From NCBI GenBank assembly GCA_013398275.1, contig VZSE01010018.1, positions 255,256 through 319,255 of the forward strand: 64,000 nt of DNA, given 5' to 3'. Within the stretch, counting starts at the first letter, position 1. Every line of letters begins with the position of its first letter. The stretch is from Promerops cafer (lineage: Eukaryota; Chordata; Aves; Passeriformes; Nectariniidae). Shown here in pieces: positions 24,949-36,990 of the stretch. Both the position numbers and the translations under genes were made by a program. The notes under the pieces were generated by a model, which worked only from the letters and a program-made list of their open reading frames with translations, made no database searches and had not been told where the DNA came from.

Positions 24949-27504
24949 TGACTAGGACTTCCATCCGTCACCCTTCTTTAACTGACATTTTTACCCCGTT
25001 ATTATCCCTAATATATTCCACTGAGGGTTTTCTCTCCCTGCAAAGAGGGGGAGGAGATCAGCCAAAGGCATACCCCCAACAACTACTGCCTTCTAAGCCT
25101 GCTCACTAGTCAGAAGTGGGTCAAATGGTCCTCACATGAAAGCATCTAACAAGGTCCCAGAGGAGGCTTCCCTTTAGTGGCAGCAGGGAAAAACACTATT
25201 TCTCTTCAGAGAAGATGGATACCATCTTCTTGTGCATGACTGAGGGACTGATACTTGCCACTTTGAACTTCTTATATTCATGGATGCTTTCTGAAATGCT
25301 TATATCATTTTGGGAATTAAGTCCCCAGGATCAGGGACGCTGAGCAGTTGAAAAGGGTCTGTTCAAGGGCTAAAAAATTATGGAAAAAAAATGGAGTAAA
25401 GCTCAGAAGCTTGGCACTAATTTCCAGAATAGCATTGAGAACAACTTCAAATTACATTAATAAATTGTGAAGATTTTTAGCCTCTGTGTTTGCTCAATTT
25501 TATGGACACACCACAACCCTGCCTCCGCTTCTTTTAAAACTGCTTTATCTTGGATTCAGAGCTCACAGAAGAGACTTCATATGGTAATACAACATGAGGG
25601 AGTCTGAGGTGAAACAAAACTAAACCGGTAAAGGAGTAAAACAAATTATTTGACTCCTGTAGGGTGGACGTGTGCCAGGTTTTAGTAATTAGGGTCATAA
25701 GTAAAGAAAAAGGAGGATCAAATCAATTAAAGAAATAAACTGAGACAAAATTGCATCAAACCACCGACCTGCAGCTGAGCCAGAGGCTTAAGTGAAAAGA
25801 GTTCTTCACACAAAAGGGACAATCTGACACTAATCATAGGATAAACCTCACACACACACGTGCATTAACACAACACACAAGTCCTGCATTATTTTATGTA
25901 CTTTTATGTGCTGGAACACTCACAGGTTTGCTTATTAGTTACACCACTTCTTCATCTCAGTAGCAAAGCCTGCTGCACCACAGGTCTACCTTCATCACTT
26001 GTGCAGTCACATAAATTGTGTAGATTAAACTGAGCAATAACCTTCTCTTGAAGATTTTTTTTTTTCAAGCTACTCTATTTTTACTTATTTTTGTCATCAC
26101 AAAATTACACCTTTCAAATATGTTTGCATATGAGAAAATGGAAAAAGCTAAAAGAAAAGGTCATAGAAGGAAAAAAGAGGAGGTGTTCCCCTCCCCACCT
26201 TCCCCCCACACACTTTAAATCCCATGAAATGAATGTTTAGCTCAAGGATTTGCTGTTCATCTCAGTGCCCCTCAAGCCTGAGGCAGGATTAGGCCAGACT
26301 TGTGTTTGAACAACTGGAGAAAATCAATGGATTTCTCCTTATTAATAATTAAAAGACTTTCAAGTGATTAAAACTGTGTACAAAATGTATGAATTATTGT
26401 AACTGGAAGTGCACATGTGCAAGAGGAGCTCTGAAACAAGTGACAAAATAAAGGAAAAGAGCAATTTTCAGGGCATACTGTAGAATTCAGAAGAGAAATA
26501 AACCATTTAGCATAGTGCTAATTAGGTATTTACATGTAGCTACACAAATACTTTACATGAACTTTAATTGAAACCTTAACTAACTCCTAGGTGATGTTAC
26601 AACACGTAGAGTAATTGAAGGCTGAATCACATTCTCTAAACAGCCTATTTTTTGATAGCTTCTTCTGTCATTAAACAGAACAAGGAAAGCATAGCAGAGG
26701 AACATTACAATTTGCTGGGCTAATGGAAATTTTTTAACAGTAGTAGCCATCAGGTATGTGTTGTAACACCTATTTTTTTCTTTCTCCCCCTATGCACAGG
26801 AGTAACAACAGCCAATGGTTTTGCATTATCAGTCTTGCCTATTCAGATACTGTTAGAACATAGCAGGATGTGCCATGACATCTGAAAGCTATGCTAAAAC
26901 TTAAAATAAACATTCCATTTCATCTCTGAAATAATGAGCTGCCCTACTTGCTGTCTCAATAAGCAAGGTTTGGAAGAACAACTTTTAAAGGTCAAATATC
27001 CTGGTTTGATTTAATTTTTACTTCATTTACACTTTGACAGTGACTATCTATAAAAAGGACTATCCATGAAAGGAGCTTCTGCTATGCCTGGCCTTCTTTA
27101 TATCATAGGATAGGAAAAAACCCTCCTTTACTTCCCAGACTTACAAATGTTACTTAAAATATTTCAGCCATTGAAGCATTCCAAGTGTGTGTTACAGACA
27201 GACAAACAGCAGAAAGCTTGAGTGTATGTGGGCACTTGAAAAGTAAACTTATTAGTTGAAAAGCACCTTGATGAGACCACGAGAACAAACCAATGTTCAC
27301 ACAGCCAAGGGAACCAGAAACTTCCCTTTTGCTGTCAAAAAAATTCCTTTCAAACCCCAAGTGTGAGAACAAGACAAATTCAGCCCTGAAAGGTTTTTTT
27401 GTACCCTTTGAGAATACATTTTCACTGTGCATCATGCACACAACTGTCATAAAACATGTGGAAGGAAAAGCAGACTGGAAGTGAGAAGTGTGGGTTTCAT
27501 ACAT

Positions 27505-27556
27505 GTACACTCTAATATATACATATACACTATATACAGATATAAAATACACACAT
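27505..27556. repeat. AT/AC-rich low-complexity stretch
   Basis: An alternating TATA, TACA and ACAC sequence with no clear unit. It underlies the spurious Val/Tyr-rich open frame on the minus strand. Confidence 0.7.
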
Positions 27557-30180
27557 TAATGTAACTACAGCTGCACTTAAAAAGCTGGAGCTGTTGCCAC
27601 AATTTACCTTACAAACTGTGTGCCTGCTCTGCCCACCAAGTTCCGTCCTGCCAGCTTTGTGCCACAGATCTCTCCCATATAAATCACCCTGATACAGGGA
27701 GTCAAACGATCCCATCAAGCAGGCTGCCAAAAGGAGGACAAACCTCTCCTGGTGCTGGAAGCCCTGTTCCAAGTTCTGCTCGAGCCCTCTCCCCGTGCCA
27801 GCTGAACCGGCAGTTTCTCTGCCCGTATCTCATTAGATCAGGATGTTTGAGCAGCTGCTTGAAGAGATTTTAAAAACACAATTTTGGCTTGATAAAATCC
27901 ACATCTACTTCCCACGTCAGCACCCCACACTGCTCTGAACAAAATCTACCCTCGCTGCACTGAGGTCAGGCTTAGCCCTTCTGCTCTTTTTCACGAGAAA
28001 GCCACACTTGTCACTCGCCTTTCTGGCAAGAGTTAACGAGCCACTCCTGCCATAATGAATCAGCAGGAACCAGTAAGCATCTCCACAGAGAAGTGTAACA
28101 ATTGCTAACAAGACAGATCTACAGAAGAAACCTTTGCCCTGATATGCGGTGGATTTTTTATTTATTATTCCAATTTAATTTGGAGTGCACAGATGACAAG
28201 AATCTAGGAAAATGGGAAGACCTGGGAGTCTTTAGATCCCTCAGGAATTTTTTTTCCTCTTGTACACATCACTGGTGTATTTTTAGCTGTACTATATCAC
28301 GTTAAAAAAGCAACATAGAGAGATTTGTGTATTTGAATTAAAGCTAAATGAAAAGCATAGAAACTTCTTGTCACAAAATTCTGCTTTTTTCCGTTTCCTC
28401 CTCTGTTTCCCTGCCAATCCCAACAGCATTTTTCAAATCCCTTCTCACTATGCACACTACCTACTTCTCCTGCCTTCCCCAAATTATTACCATCTAGCCC
28501 ATAATTACCCATCTGGAATTATAAAAACAATTGTGGTGTAGGGAAAGTTCTATCAGAGAGACAGTCAAGTGAAATTAAAGTGGGCAATTCACAGAATACG
28601 TGTAGAAATTACATCTGAGATGCTGCAAAACTACTTCTCACTTGACAAAAAAAAAGGAAATAGGAAAATTAGTGTGAAGGAAATGAAACGCGTCACTGAG
28701 GGATTTGACTGCAAGGAAGCCCAAGGTAATGACAAATGCAGACAAGTTCCTGCAGCAGTGGACTTTAAACCCTGCAAGGCATAATTCTGCCAAGAGAAAC
28801 TCTTTGGCAGATTTCTAAACATGGTACTGTCAATCCACGTGCACTTCCACAGTTTTAATGGAGACCTAAAACTGCTAAATCCCTTTTCCATTTAAGAGTT
28901 ACTTTTCAAGAATTTTACTCCTTCATGAAGAGTTTTACAGTTTCCATTTGGTGCACTGAGAGAGGATTTTCCTGATTTATAGTCAATTTACTGTAAAGGG
29001 CTGGCTGTAAAAGGACATAAACTGAAGAGCTGTGATAACGTCCGAGCTCAAACTGGAATCTGGCATTTATGCTCAACACAGTAAGAAAGATTATTCATAG
29101 GTAAGTATCTTCCACAAAACTAAAAGGAAACTGGTTTTCCTCCTGCAGTTTTGAAAAATAGCCCTGTTTATCCTTTAAAAAACATAAACCATAAGAAAGC
29201 CTGTGCTGAAGACAGTTAATTGTTGCTTTGTATTAGTTTACCTTACTGCTGTCTTCAGTTACTGGTTACCAGAAAATAATATAATTTAGGAAACAGAATG
29301 AACATTCAGCACATACCAAGAGATGCTGAATGATTGCACTTGATCTTCAAAAGTATTAAAAACATTTAAGTAGGGGAGGCTAATTCCTGTGCTTAGAGGG
29401 TGGCAAAACATACAGCAGGTCATTATAAACAGTAGAAACCTGACCATACTGATTCAAATAACTGAACTTCCACTGACTCCAGCAGGGTTGAATTTCACCC
29501 ACTGTAAGTGAACAATACATCTTATTTAACTTTCCATGTTTAAAAAGGCTCTACCAACCTGTAAAGTGTAAGAAAAAAAAGAACATAAATATTTCACTAT
29601 GTTTTAACACTATTTAATTACAGTTATCCTTTTTCTGTTCTGGTGTTTTTCTTATTGTTCTTTAAGAGCATAGATTTACCTGAAAAACCCTGGCTCTTTC
29701 TGGTTTTACTTCAGCTTTGCTTTCCTTTACTTCAGCGCAAATCAGGACTGATTCTAATGAAAAATAGCAGAACATTTGTTTACACTTCGTAGCCAAGTTA
29801 CTGCTTGGGCAGGATTTAGTGCAAAATGTATGACCTTATAATACAATTATTTGTCCTTTTCTTTAGCAGCAAAACCCCTCATCTGACAAAATCTGTGGCT
29901 GCTACTCTGGAGTTTCCGAAAGCACACCAGCAGATTGCTGCATGCCTTTCAGAGGCTTCCTGGCTGAATGCTGGGTCATAGTCAAGCCATTTATGCCTTG
30001 ATTTTAACAGCAAGTACAGACTATTCCTGGTGAAGTGTCTGCAATGAGGCTTACAAGAAAAAGAAACCAACCTTTCTCAGAAATGGTGGGAATCAATTCA
30101 GAGAATACTGGAACAACTTAACTACACTGCCCCGTAAGTGCTTTCACAAAGGGAGCTCAACAGGAAAAAATGAAAAGAAC

Positions 30181-30480
30181 AACATCTGTAGACACATTGA
30201 GATTTCAGATCCCTTCGATACCATATGGCCGCAGCAGGCTGCAAAGGCAGCAAGAGCAGCATCCAAAACACATCAGGAAGAAGCTGTCAGGGCCTGGTGG
30301 CCAAGCTGAGCCCCCTGCTGCCTCTGGCCAGGCCAGCCTGCAGGTGCCAGTCCCTGCAATGCCATGGCAGCCCTGGTCCTGCTGCCCACGAGCCCAGCCC
30401 CGAACAGAGGCCCTGGCATGGCAGAACAGCAAAATGGAACCTTAGATTTTTGTAAATCTCTGCTTGCTCCTACGACCAGA
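30181..30480. other. GC-rich island, no recognised gene
   Basis: A roughly 250-bp segment rich in CAGC and GGCC words, with open frames of 70 to 90 codons in several overlapping frames on both strands. Overlap of four frames at one place points to composition, not coding. It has few CpGs compared with 53.2 kb. It could be an old LTR or a decayed transposon; I cannot identify it. Confidence 0.45.
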
Positions 30481-31371
30481 CCTTGTGCCAAAAGGCAGCC
30501 AACAGTAAGCCTGGCAATCTGCTGTCACTGAAGACTAAAAGGATTTTGGAAATAGTGTATAATATGGAATTCTGACCACTTCAGGTCATCCTTACACTAA
30601 AGTACCAAATACCTACACTTCAGCTCAACAGCTACAGAGCTTGTGCCACACGTGCTGCTTCCCCTGATACCGGTTTTCACTGCTCCCACCGTTGTGCCAG
30701 CACAATAGTTTGTGGGACCACACTGTGACACAGCTCAGGAACCTGATCTAATAAATCTTCTCGTGTCCTTCCTAAAAAATATGCTGAGTGACTGCTCAGT
30801 GGAACTAAACTGTGGTTCCCAGCGTGGGGCCATGACTGTGTCTGCCAGCACACCTGACAGAGCCAGTGTGCCATAGCCTGGCAAGAAACAATGGATGCAT
30901 CAATATTTTCAGGGGCTACTGCTGCCAAACATTGAAACTGGCTCATAATTACAGGCTGCCTAGCATAGCCTTTCCATATTTCATGACAAATTGCTTTTGT
31001 CATAGCTCTTTCTCTAGTAACCACCACCCCAAACTGCAATTTGCCTGTTCTTCCAGAAGTGAAATCTCTACTCTCTAGTCCTACAGTTACAGACTCTAAT
31101 TGTCTCTTCCTTACACTCTGGTCTCCTGTGTTCTTTTATTTGCAATATTTTATCCTCCTTTTAAATTTTACATGAACATTTTAAATTAAATAAGCAGAGC
31201 AATTACATTTGTGCACAGAAACTATGTCATGCTTTAGCACTGCATAACAATCAAGCAACTTAATGGTACCTCAACTTTGCAACTCACAAGGGAACACTTG
31301 AAACACATGCTGCAGAAAAGGAGTCTTAAAACCAAAAACTTTCCAGTAATTACATTCAAAGATGGTGTGTC

Positions 31372-31420
31372 AAAAAAAAAAAAAAAAAAGGAAAAGAAAG
31401 AAGAAAAAAAAGAAAAGAAG
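31372..31420 (+). repeat. 49-nt pure purine tract
   Basis: A run of 18 A followed by A/G mixtures gives 49 consecutive purines. Such tracts can form triplex DNA in vitro but arise commonly from slippage. It is translated as a Lys/Glu-rich run in the surrounding open frame (31277-31615), which is therefore unlikely to be real. Confidence 0.9.
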
Positions 31421-31553
31421 CATTGGCATTACAGTGCACTGACTTTTCTGCCCTCAGGTTCAAAGCCTGGCTCCACTAAAAAAAAGTGGCACAAGTCCTG
31501 CCTTAATCATGACCAGTTTCATCTTCATGCACAGCAAGAGTGCAGAGATGTCA

Positions 31554-31571
31554 GACCACTCCTCAGTGGTC
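31554..31571. repeat. Short hairpin, 7-bp arms
   Basis: GACCACT and AGTGGTC flank the loop CCTC. It is short enough to be chance. Confidence 0.75.
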
Positions 31572-33208
31572 CTGGTAGCCTGGATGATGCACTACAGCAA
31601 CTCCAGACAAGTTGAGGGAAAGGTTAGGAAAGATGGGTTTGGAGAAAAGCTATCTAAAAACCCAATGATGTGGAAACAGATGTTTTGGAAATATATTCTT
31701 TATGTAAAGTGGCTGTACAGCTGCCTTCCCTCTGATGCTGTCTCAGTGCACTCACTACGAGAACACTTTCTTCAGTTTTTTTTCTTTAAAAAGATTTCAC
31801 TTTACGCAGTCACAAGTCCAAGTTTGTGATTATGTAGCTGTGGGTGTTGTAGATGCTGTAGTACTTGCCTCAAGGGAATGACAAATGTCAGTAAGATGAA
31901 AAAAAGACCCAGTGTGAAATCAAAGGATTACAGGAAGTTTAGAAGGTGTCATTTAAGAGCTCCTCATGCAGAGTTGCTCAACTGAAAACAGCTATGCAAT
32001 ATCCTCAGAAGATCTAAGTGACACACAAGAGACTGAAAATCTGATAATGGCTTTAAGGGTTGGCAGAGCACCCTGGAATACTTTAAACCTATAGATTCCA
32101 TGGAAACAGGAAATGTAAGGACACCGTCTTAAGCATTTTAAAAGTCTGATTTATGAAGAATTCAGGAGAAAACATCGGTGTCTTGTTAGGGAAAAAAAAT
32201 TACCCTGTGATCTCAGAGTCTTTGAGTTGAAGGGAAAAAAGGGGCATCAAAAGACCAGAGTTTATCACACTTGCCATTTGGGACTGTGCTAATCAGCAGA
32301 GGGAAACAGAAGCACATTCATCTTTGCACAGACTCGCCACTGAAATAATCTCTGCAACACCCACTGCTCTGATAAAAAGGACACTTTAGCCTAACAAAGC
32401 TTTAAGGCCAAGCAGTACATGAAAACAAAGCACAGTTATTTCTGTTACTTCTTTGGTTTCCCCAAAATCCCCATCTGCTGTTTTTCTTTATAATTTTTTT
32501 TTTTCTTTCAAGCCTTGTTTCCTTTGTGTTCCTTTATTTTTCAGTTCCTCAATTTTATGCATTACTGAAACCATTTTCCCTTATTTTCTCTTTACTTCTG
32601 CAGCTCTGATCACTAAAACGATACCTCTTCCTCTTCTGAAAGAACCCAAACATCTCAATCCTGACATACATAATTAGCTGTTTTCCCCTGAAGTGATATA
32701 TTCAAGAAAAATTATGTCTTATAGCTGTAATTTCATGACAGATTCAAGGACACAGACTCAAATCAGGACTTTACTTCACTCACACTGAAAATCTAATCTC
32801 AGAAATTATTTATTTAACTATACTGAATATCATGATAAAATGGTACAGAACGTGAAGACCACCCCTACCATGGGGGGTGGGGAGTAAGGTCCAAAACTGG
32901 TAAAGAAAGCTTCTCACAAGAAGAATGCAAAAAAGCAAACATATGTATTTCATCTGAGTTAGACAACAAATCCAAATGTAATTTTCCTTGCTGTTGCCAA
33001 AATACAAACTTTCCCATTTGCTTCTGCCTGCTAAGCAGGACACTAAGGTGATCTATGAAGCCCTGTGTTAAACACTGAAAAGTTTTGATAAAATGCAAAT
33101 TTTGATAAATCCTATTATTTGCTCACAACAGCTACAGCCATTATAATTAATTTACATTTTCATTTGCAATTATCCAGGAGTTGCAAATGATTCAGAATGG
33201 TTTCTTTA

Positions 33209-33247
33209 TTAAAAAAAACAACAAAAAACAAAACGAAAAAAAAAAAC
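33209..33247 (+). repeat. A-rich low-complexity stretch
   Basis: Runs of A are interrupted by single C or G (AACAAAAAAC-type words). There is no associated retroposon body. Confidence 0.8.
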
Positions 33248-36200
33248 CCACCCCTGTTCTAGACAAAGTGCTGGAAATGTTGTCACACAGACCTAAGATG
33301 ACCAGTTTTCACCTTTTTTATCCACTAATAATCCTTGCAATATCTTTGGGGCCTTAATTCAAAGCAGTAAGAATGAATGTGTTATAGACAGAAAAGATGA
33401 GAAGAGACTGTACACATCACTTGTTAATATGCTTTGGTGACCCATGGCACACCCATGCGCAGGTGACCTGTCCAGGACCTATTCATGTGTGACATTTGTG
33501 CATAATTCTCTGACCACACAAAGCTGCCAGGGTTTCAAGGCAAGGCTTCACAGCTATTTCTGCATGCACAACCCACGAGTGGGGAGAGGCCACAGAACAG
33601 ACAGGACAAGATCATGCTGTTACAATCCATCCTTTAATCCACAGATTCAATGTTGAATTCATGTCAGTTGCCACCAGTGGAAATTAACCTGGAACCCAAA
33701 ATGAATCAAACTCTAACGTTTCTTTGCAGCTGGGTTTTCTTACAGAAAAAATAATCTCCATCCCAAAGTTAATTATCTGTGTATCCACTTCATTATATGC
33801 TGAGTGGCCTTCCTCAGCAAGGGAAGCTGAATCAGGAAAACTTGGGCAGCATTCTAGGGAAGACTTCAGCAGGTCCTAAAAAGCTTGTTAACATTACCAT
33901 TCCAGGGCTGGGAGCAGCAGAGCTGGCAGGCAGCAGCAGGCAGGTGAACTGCTGGGTGTCTCAGAGGGAGCTGGCACAGATGGGAGCACACCCTGCCCCG
34001 TGTGCAGCTGCAGTCGGTGCTGGTCAGTGGCACAGAGACAAAACTGGGTTAAACGGGGCTCTGATCTGATCTGTTCTGACAGCCACCACAGTCTTCAGAC
34101 CAAGTGTTAAAGGAACAGCATCAAATCCAAATTGCCCCCAAATAAATTTTTTGAAAAAGCTATCCTTCCTAAAGTAATAGGAGGAGGAAGGATCTAAAAC
34201 CACAACCCTAAGCATATCCAAACTCATCACCATCAAAACCAGCACAAGTTCCTACCATAAAACTTTTAATTTAAAGTCATTATTACTTTGCAAATATGAT
34301 TTTCAAGCTTTTATTCAAAATAAACTGTATTTGACAGTGATAAAATAACAACACAGTGTCACTCTACAACTTTTAAATGAACACTATGCTGCTGCAGGTT
34401 TTTGCTTTACCTAGTTTTGTTTACTACCTGACAGCATGGATTGCTACCTATTTCACTAAATAACTGAATAAATACCTAATACTTCTATTTTTACTGCCAA
34501 ATTATGGCAATGTGAATGGTAAAGACTAGTGAGAGAAGAAGGATGTGTTAAAAGTGAAATCTCTTTGTTTCTGTTTTGAAAATGGATATGCAAACATGAA
34601 TCATACATCTTGCTTCTGCTACAGTAACTCAATATCCTCTGCTTGGTTAAATAACAGACACTTGGCACATACCAAATTGACATTCTTGCCAAGAACTGAA
34701 ATTTGCAGCAACTCTGAGCTCTGTTGAAACCCCACTGTTGATACTTAAGTTGTACACAGCACTCCACCAGGATCAGCTGCAACATGTTAAATGAGTATTC
34801 AGCATCAGAATGACTATTTAAATCTCTCTCCATCTCTGAAACACTTATACTAAAGCTGAAGAGTTTTGAAAAGATCTTCAGGAGAACAGAAAGTTCTTTA
34901 TGCATTGTACAGCATTAAAAAACACCAGAAAAGTATACAGAAATGCCAGAACCCGTGTGTGCTCTGAAAGTTTGGCTAATAGCTGCATCAACACCAAACC
35001 AATCCAGGTAGTGCTCCAGAAAAGGGTGAGAAGTCAGAGGTGCTACAAGCATGTCTTAAAATAAAAACTAAAAAAACACATTTGTCTTGTACTTTTAAAT
35101 CAACCTATCTCAACATAAGTGAAATATATGAAGACTGTCTAGACATCTAACCCTACCTCTGTCAAGTTGCCACAGGAGTCCAAACAGTTGGCAGTAGTTT
35201 CTTCCTGAGTGCCACAGAATCTGACTTCTGAATTCCTATTACCCTTTGAGAAGGAGCAAAACATCCCTCGGTGTAACTGATACAGCACTCAGATACCTCC
35301 CTGCTCTGGTTTAGCTTGAGCAGAACTGACAGACATGGCTTTAAGATCCCTTTTTACAGATCTATTCACTGTGAATAAATACATCTGTAGCCCCTTCCCG
35401 TTCAAACACACCGTGAGCTCAGAGTTTCAACCTTCAGCAGAGCTCAGTCCCTGTGTGGGGGGGGCAATTCATTTATTTCTATACTTCTGCATTTCTTTAT
35501 AGCTCCAAGCTGTTCAGAGCTGCCTGTATGCACTGAAAAGGGCTGCGTGTAGTAGTGATGCCCGTTTAGAGGCACAACCAGCATTGCCTTTACTTCGGGT
35601 TAGGAACCATACACATGAAGATAAAAGCAGGATTAACATACCATTTGGGGAGGTACTAATTGGAGAGGGAAACGTACTCTAATTCTTACTTTTGTCCTAA
35701 TTATCACACTCTATGATTTAGCCTAGGATGACATTAATCTTTTGTTAGAAGAAATCATGACTGTAGCCTTTTCATTGCAGATGAATGTTGCTGAAGGACA
35801 ATATGCATAGATAATGCTGCTCTTGTTTCCCAGCTAGGTAGATTAAGAGCAGTGGTGTGTTGTAGCAACTCCAGTTAAAAGAATAAATAATTCCCATGAT
35901 TTTTTTTTTTTAATTCATATGCCTACAATTATCTGTCTTATATAAAAGACCATGTAACTTCAGTAAAATAACAGAGTTGGACCTGAATTTGTAACTTTGA
36001 AAAAAGGAAGTGACAAGTTAGGTTTTACTTTCCTATGACTTCTCTGCCACCACTTTTAAACGAATGAGGTTGGCATACGATTCCCTAAAATATGAGTGCC
36101 TTGTACCATTTTAGATACCTGGGTGTGCCTAAGACATTTGCATAGGGCTGGCAGATATGATTTAAGGGAAATCTACTCCTAGATAGGTGAAAATTGTGGG

Positions 36201-36491
36201 AGAGAGGAATATGCTACTAAAACAGAATGCTACCAATGAATATTAGCCTATTGCTGAGGTGACTGAAGAAGACGTTAAAGTCAGATGTGGGATGCAGTAC
36301 AAAATGTAGACAGCTGAAAGTTGAGGGCAACATGCAAGATCAGTGTCCCAGTCAGTAAAATCTAGTCAATACAGTCACACAGGTCTAGAAGGATTCTGCA
36401 AGCCAGCCAGAGCTGCCTGCTTTAAGGTATTTTCTTGGCTCTGTTGGCTTTATTGACTGTAAAGGGAATTCACATACAAAGTTCACCTTAC

Positions 36492-36964
36492 CTGAGCCTC
36501 CCCTACTGTCTCTGCACACAGTCCATGCCTGTGCCTCAGACAGCCACCTTGCCTCGATGAAATGTGTGCTTCCCCTCCTCACTGTGCCCTTGATAAGGGC
36601 GTTATCACTACACTGCAGGAGGCACTGGGCATGGCGACACACGGGGCTGTTCCGGAGCATCTCTCCCTGCTCCCAGCCCTGCCAGCCCGGCTCTGCTTGC
36701 TCTGCAATGGCCCCTCCTGGAGGGGGGCGCTTGCCGAGGCCCTGGGGGCGTCCAGCTGGCCAGGGGTGACTCGGGTCACCTCTGCTTCCTCCCTGCCTGA
36801 CAATTTGTCCCTGCAGTGGCACTGCTCGAAGCTGCAATTTCTGCAGCTTACTCCATCGAAACACGCGTCTCTGATACTCCCTTTCTCCAGGTGTAGCTGA
36901 ACAAGAGGGATATAATTCATTTGCAAAATGCCCTTTATAATGCCCTGCAATTTTGCTCTTAAAA
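36492..36964 (-). other. Candidate exon inside a 201-codon open frame
   Basis: On the minus strand a pyrimidine-rich tract followed by ACTGACAG gives a good 3' splice site ending at 36965. About 470 bases later CTCAG/GTAAGG gives a near-consensus 5' splice site after 36492. The longest open frame of the window (36385-36990, 201 codons) spans the whole interval without a stop. The interval is GC- and CpG-richer than its surroundings. Against coding: the product resembles nothing I know, GC-rich DNA holds long open frames by chance, and frames of 70 to 123 codons are also open on the plus strand and in another minus frame. The length of 473 nt is not a multiple of three. A non-coding RNA exon is as plausible as a coding one. 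Confidence 0.2.
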
Positions 36965-36990
36965 CTGTCAGTAAAGAAAGTAACTGTCAC

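Larger units (their letters stand above)
19528..30180. other. Non-coding DNA, no gene seen
   Basis: No coding gene is supported in more than 10 kb. Simple repeats are listed separately. Slightly GC-richer patches occur at about 23.48-23.60 kb and 27.58-27.82 kb; their open frames are short and unlike known proteins. The segment 26.24-26.40 kb, with homeodomain-like TTAATAATTA, looks repeat-free and could be regulatory, which is a guess. Confidence 0.55.
30481..36384. other. Non-coding DNA, no gene seen
   Basis: This contains the purine tract at 31372-31420, a 7-bp-arm hairpin at 31554-31571, a pyrimidine-rich stretch at 32480-32603 with two acceptor-like sites, an A-rich stretch at 33209-33247, and a slightly GC-rich patch at 33.90-34.07 kb. 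No reading frame is recognisable. The segment 35.69-35.88 kb is repeat-free and has the look of conserved enhancer DNA, which is only an impression. Confidence 0.55.

Noticed and set aside
30170..30491. Four overlapping frames of 72 to 91 codons
   Set aside because: They are open in four frames at once and have no domain, so this is a composition effect.
31457..31467. GGTTCAAAGCC resembling a tRNA/SINE B box
   Set aside because: No A box at the right distance, no cloverleaf, and no recognisable SINE body.
31277..31615. 112-codon plus frame with a Lys/Glu-rich run
   Set aside because: The run is simply the translation of a 49-nt purine tract.
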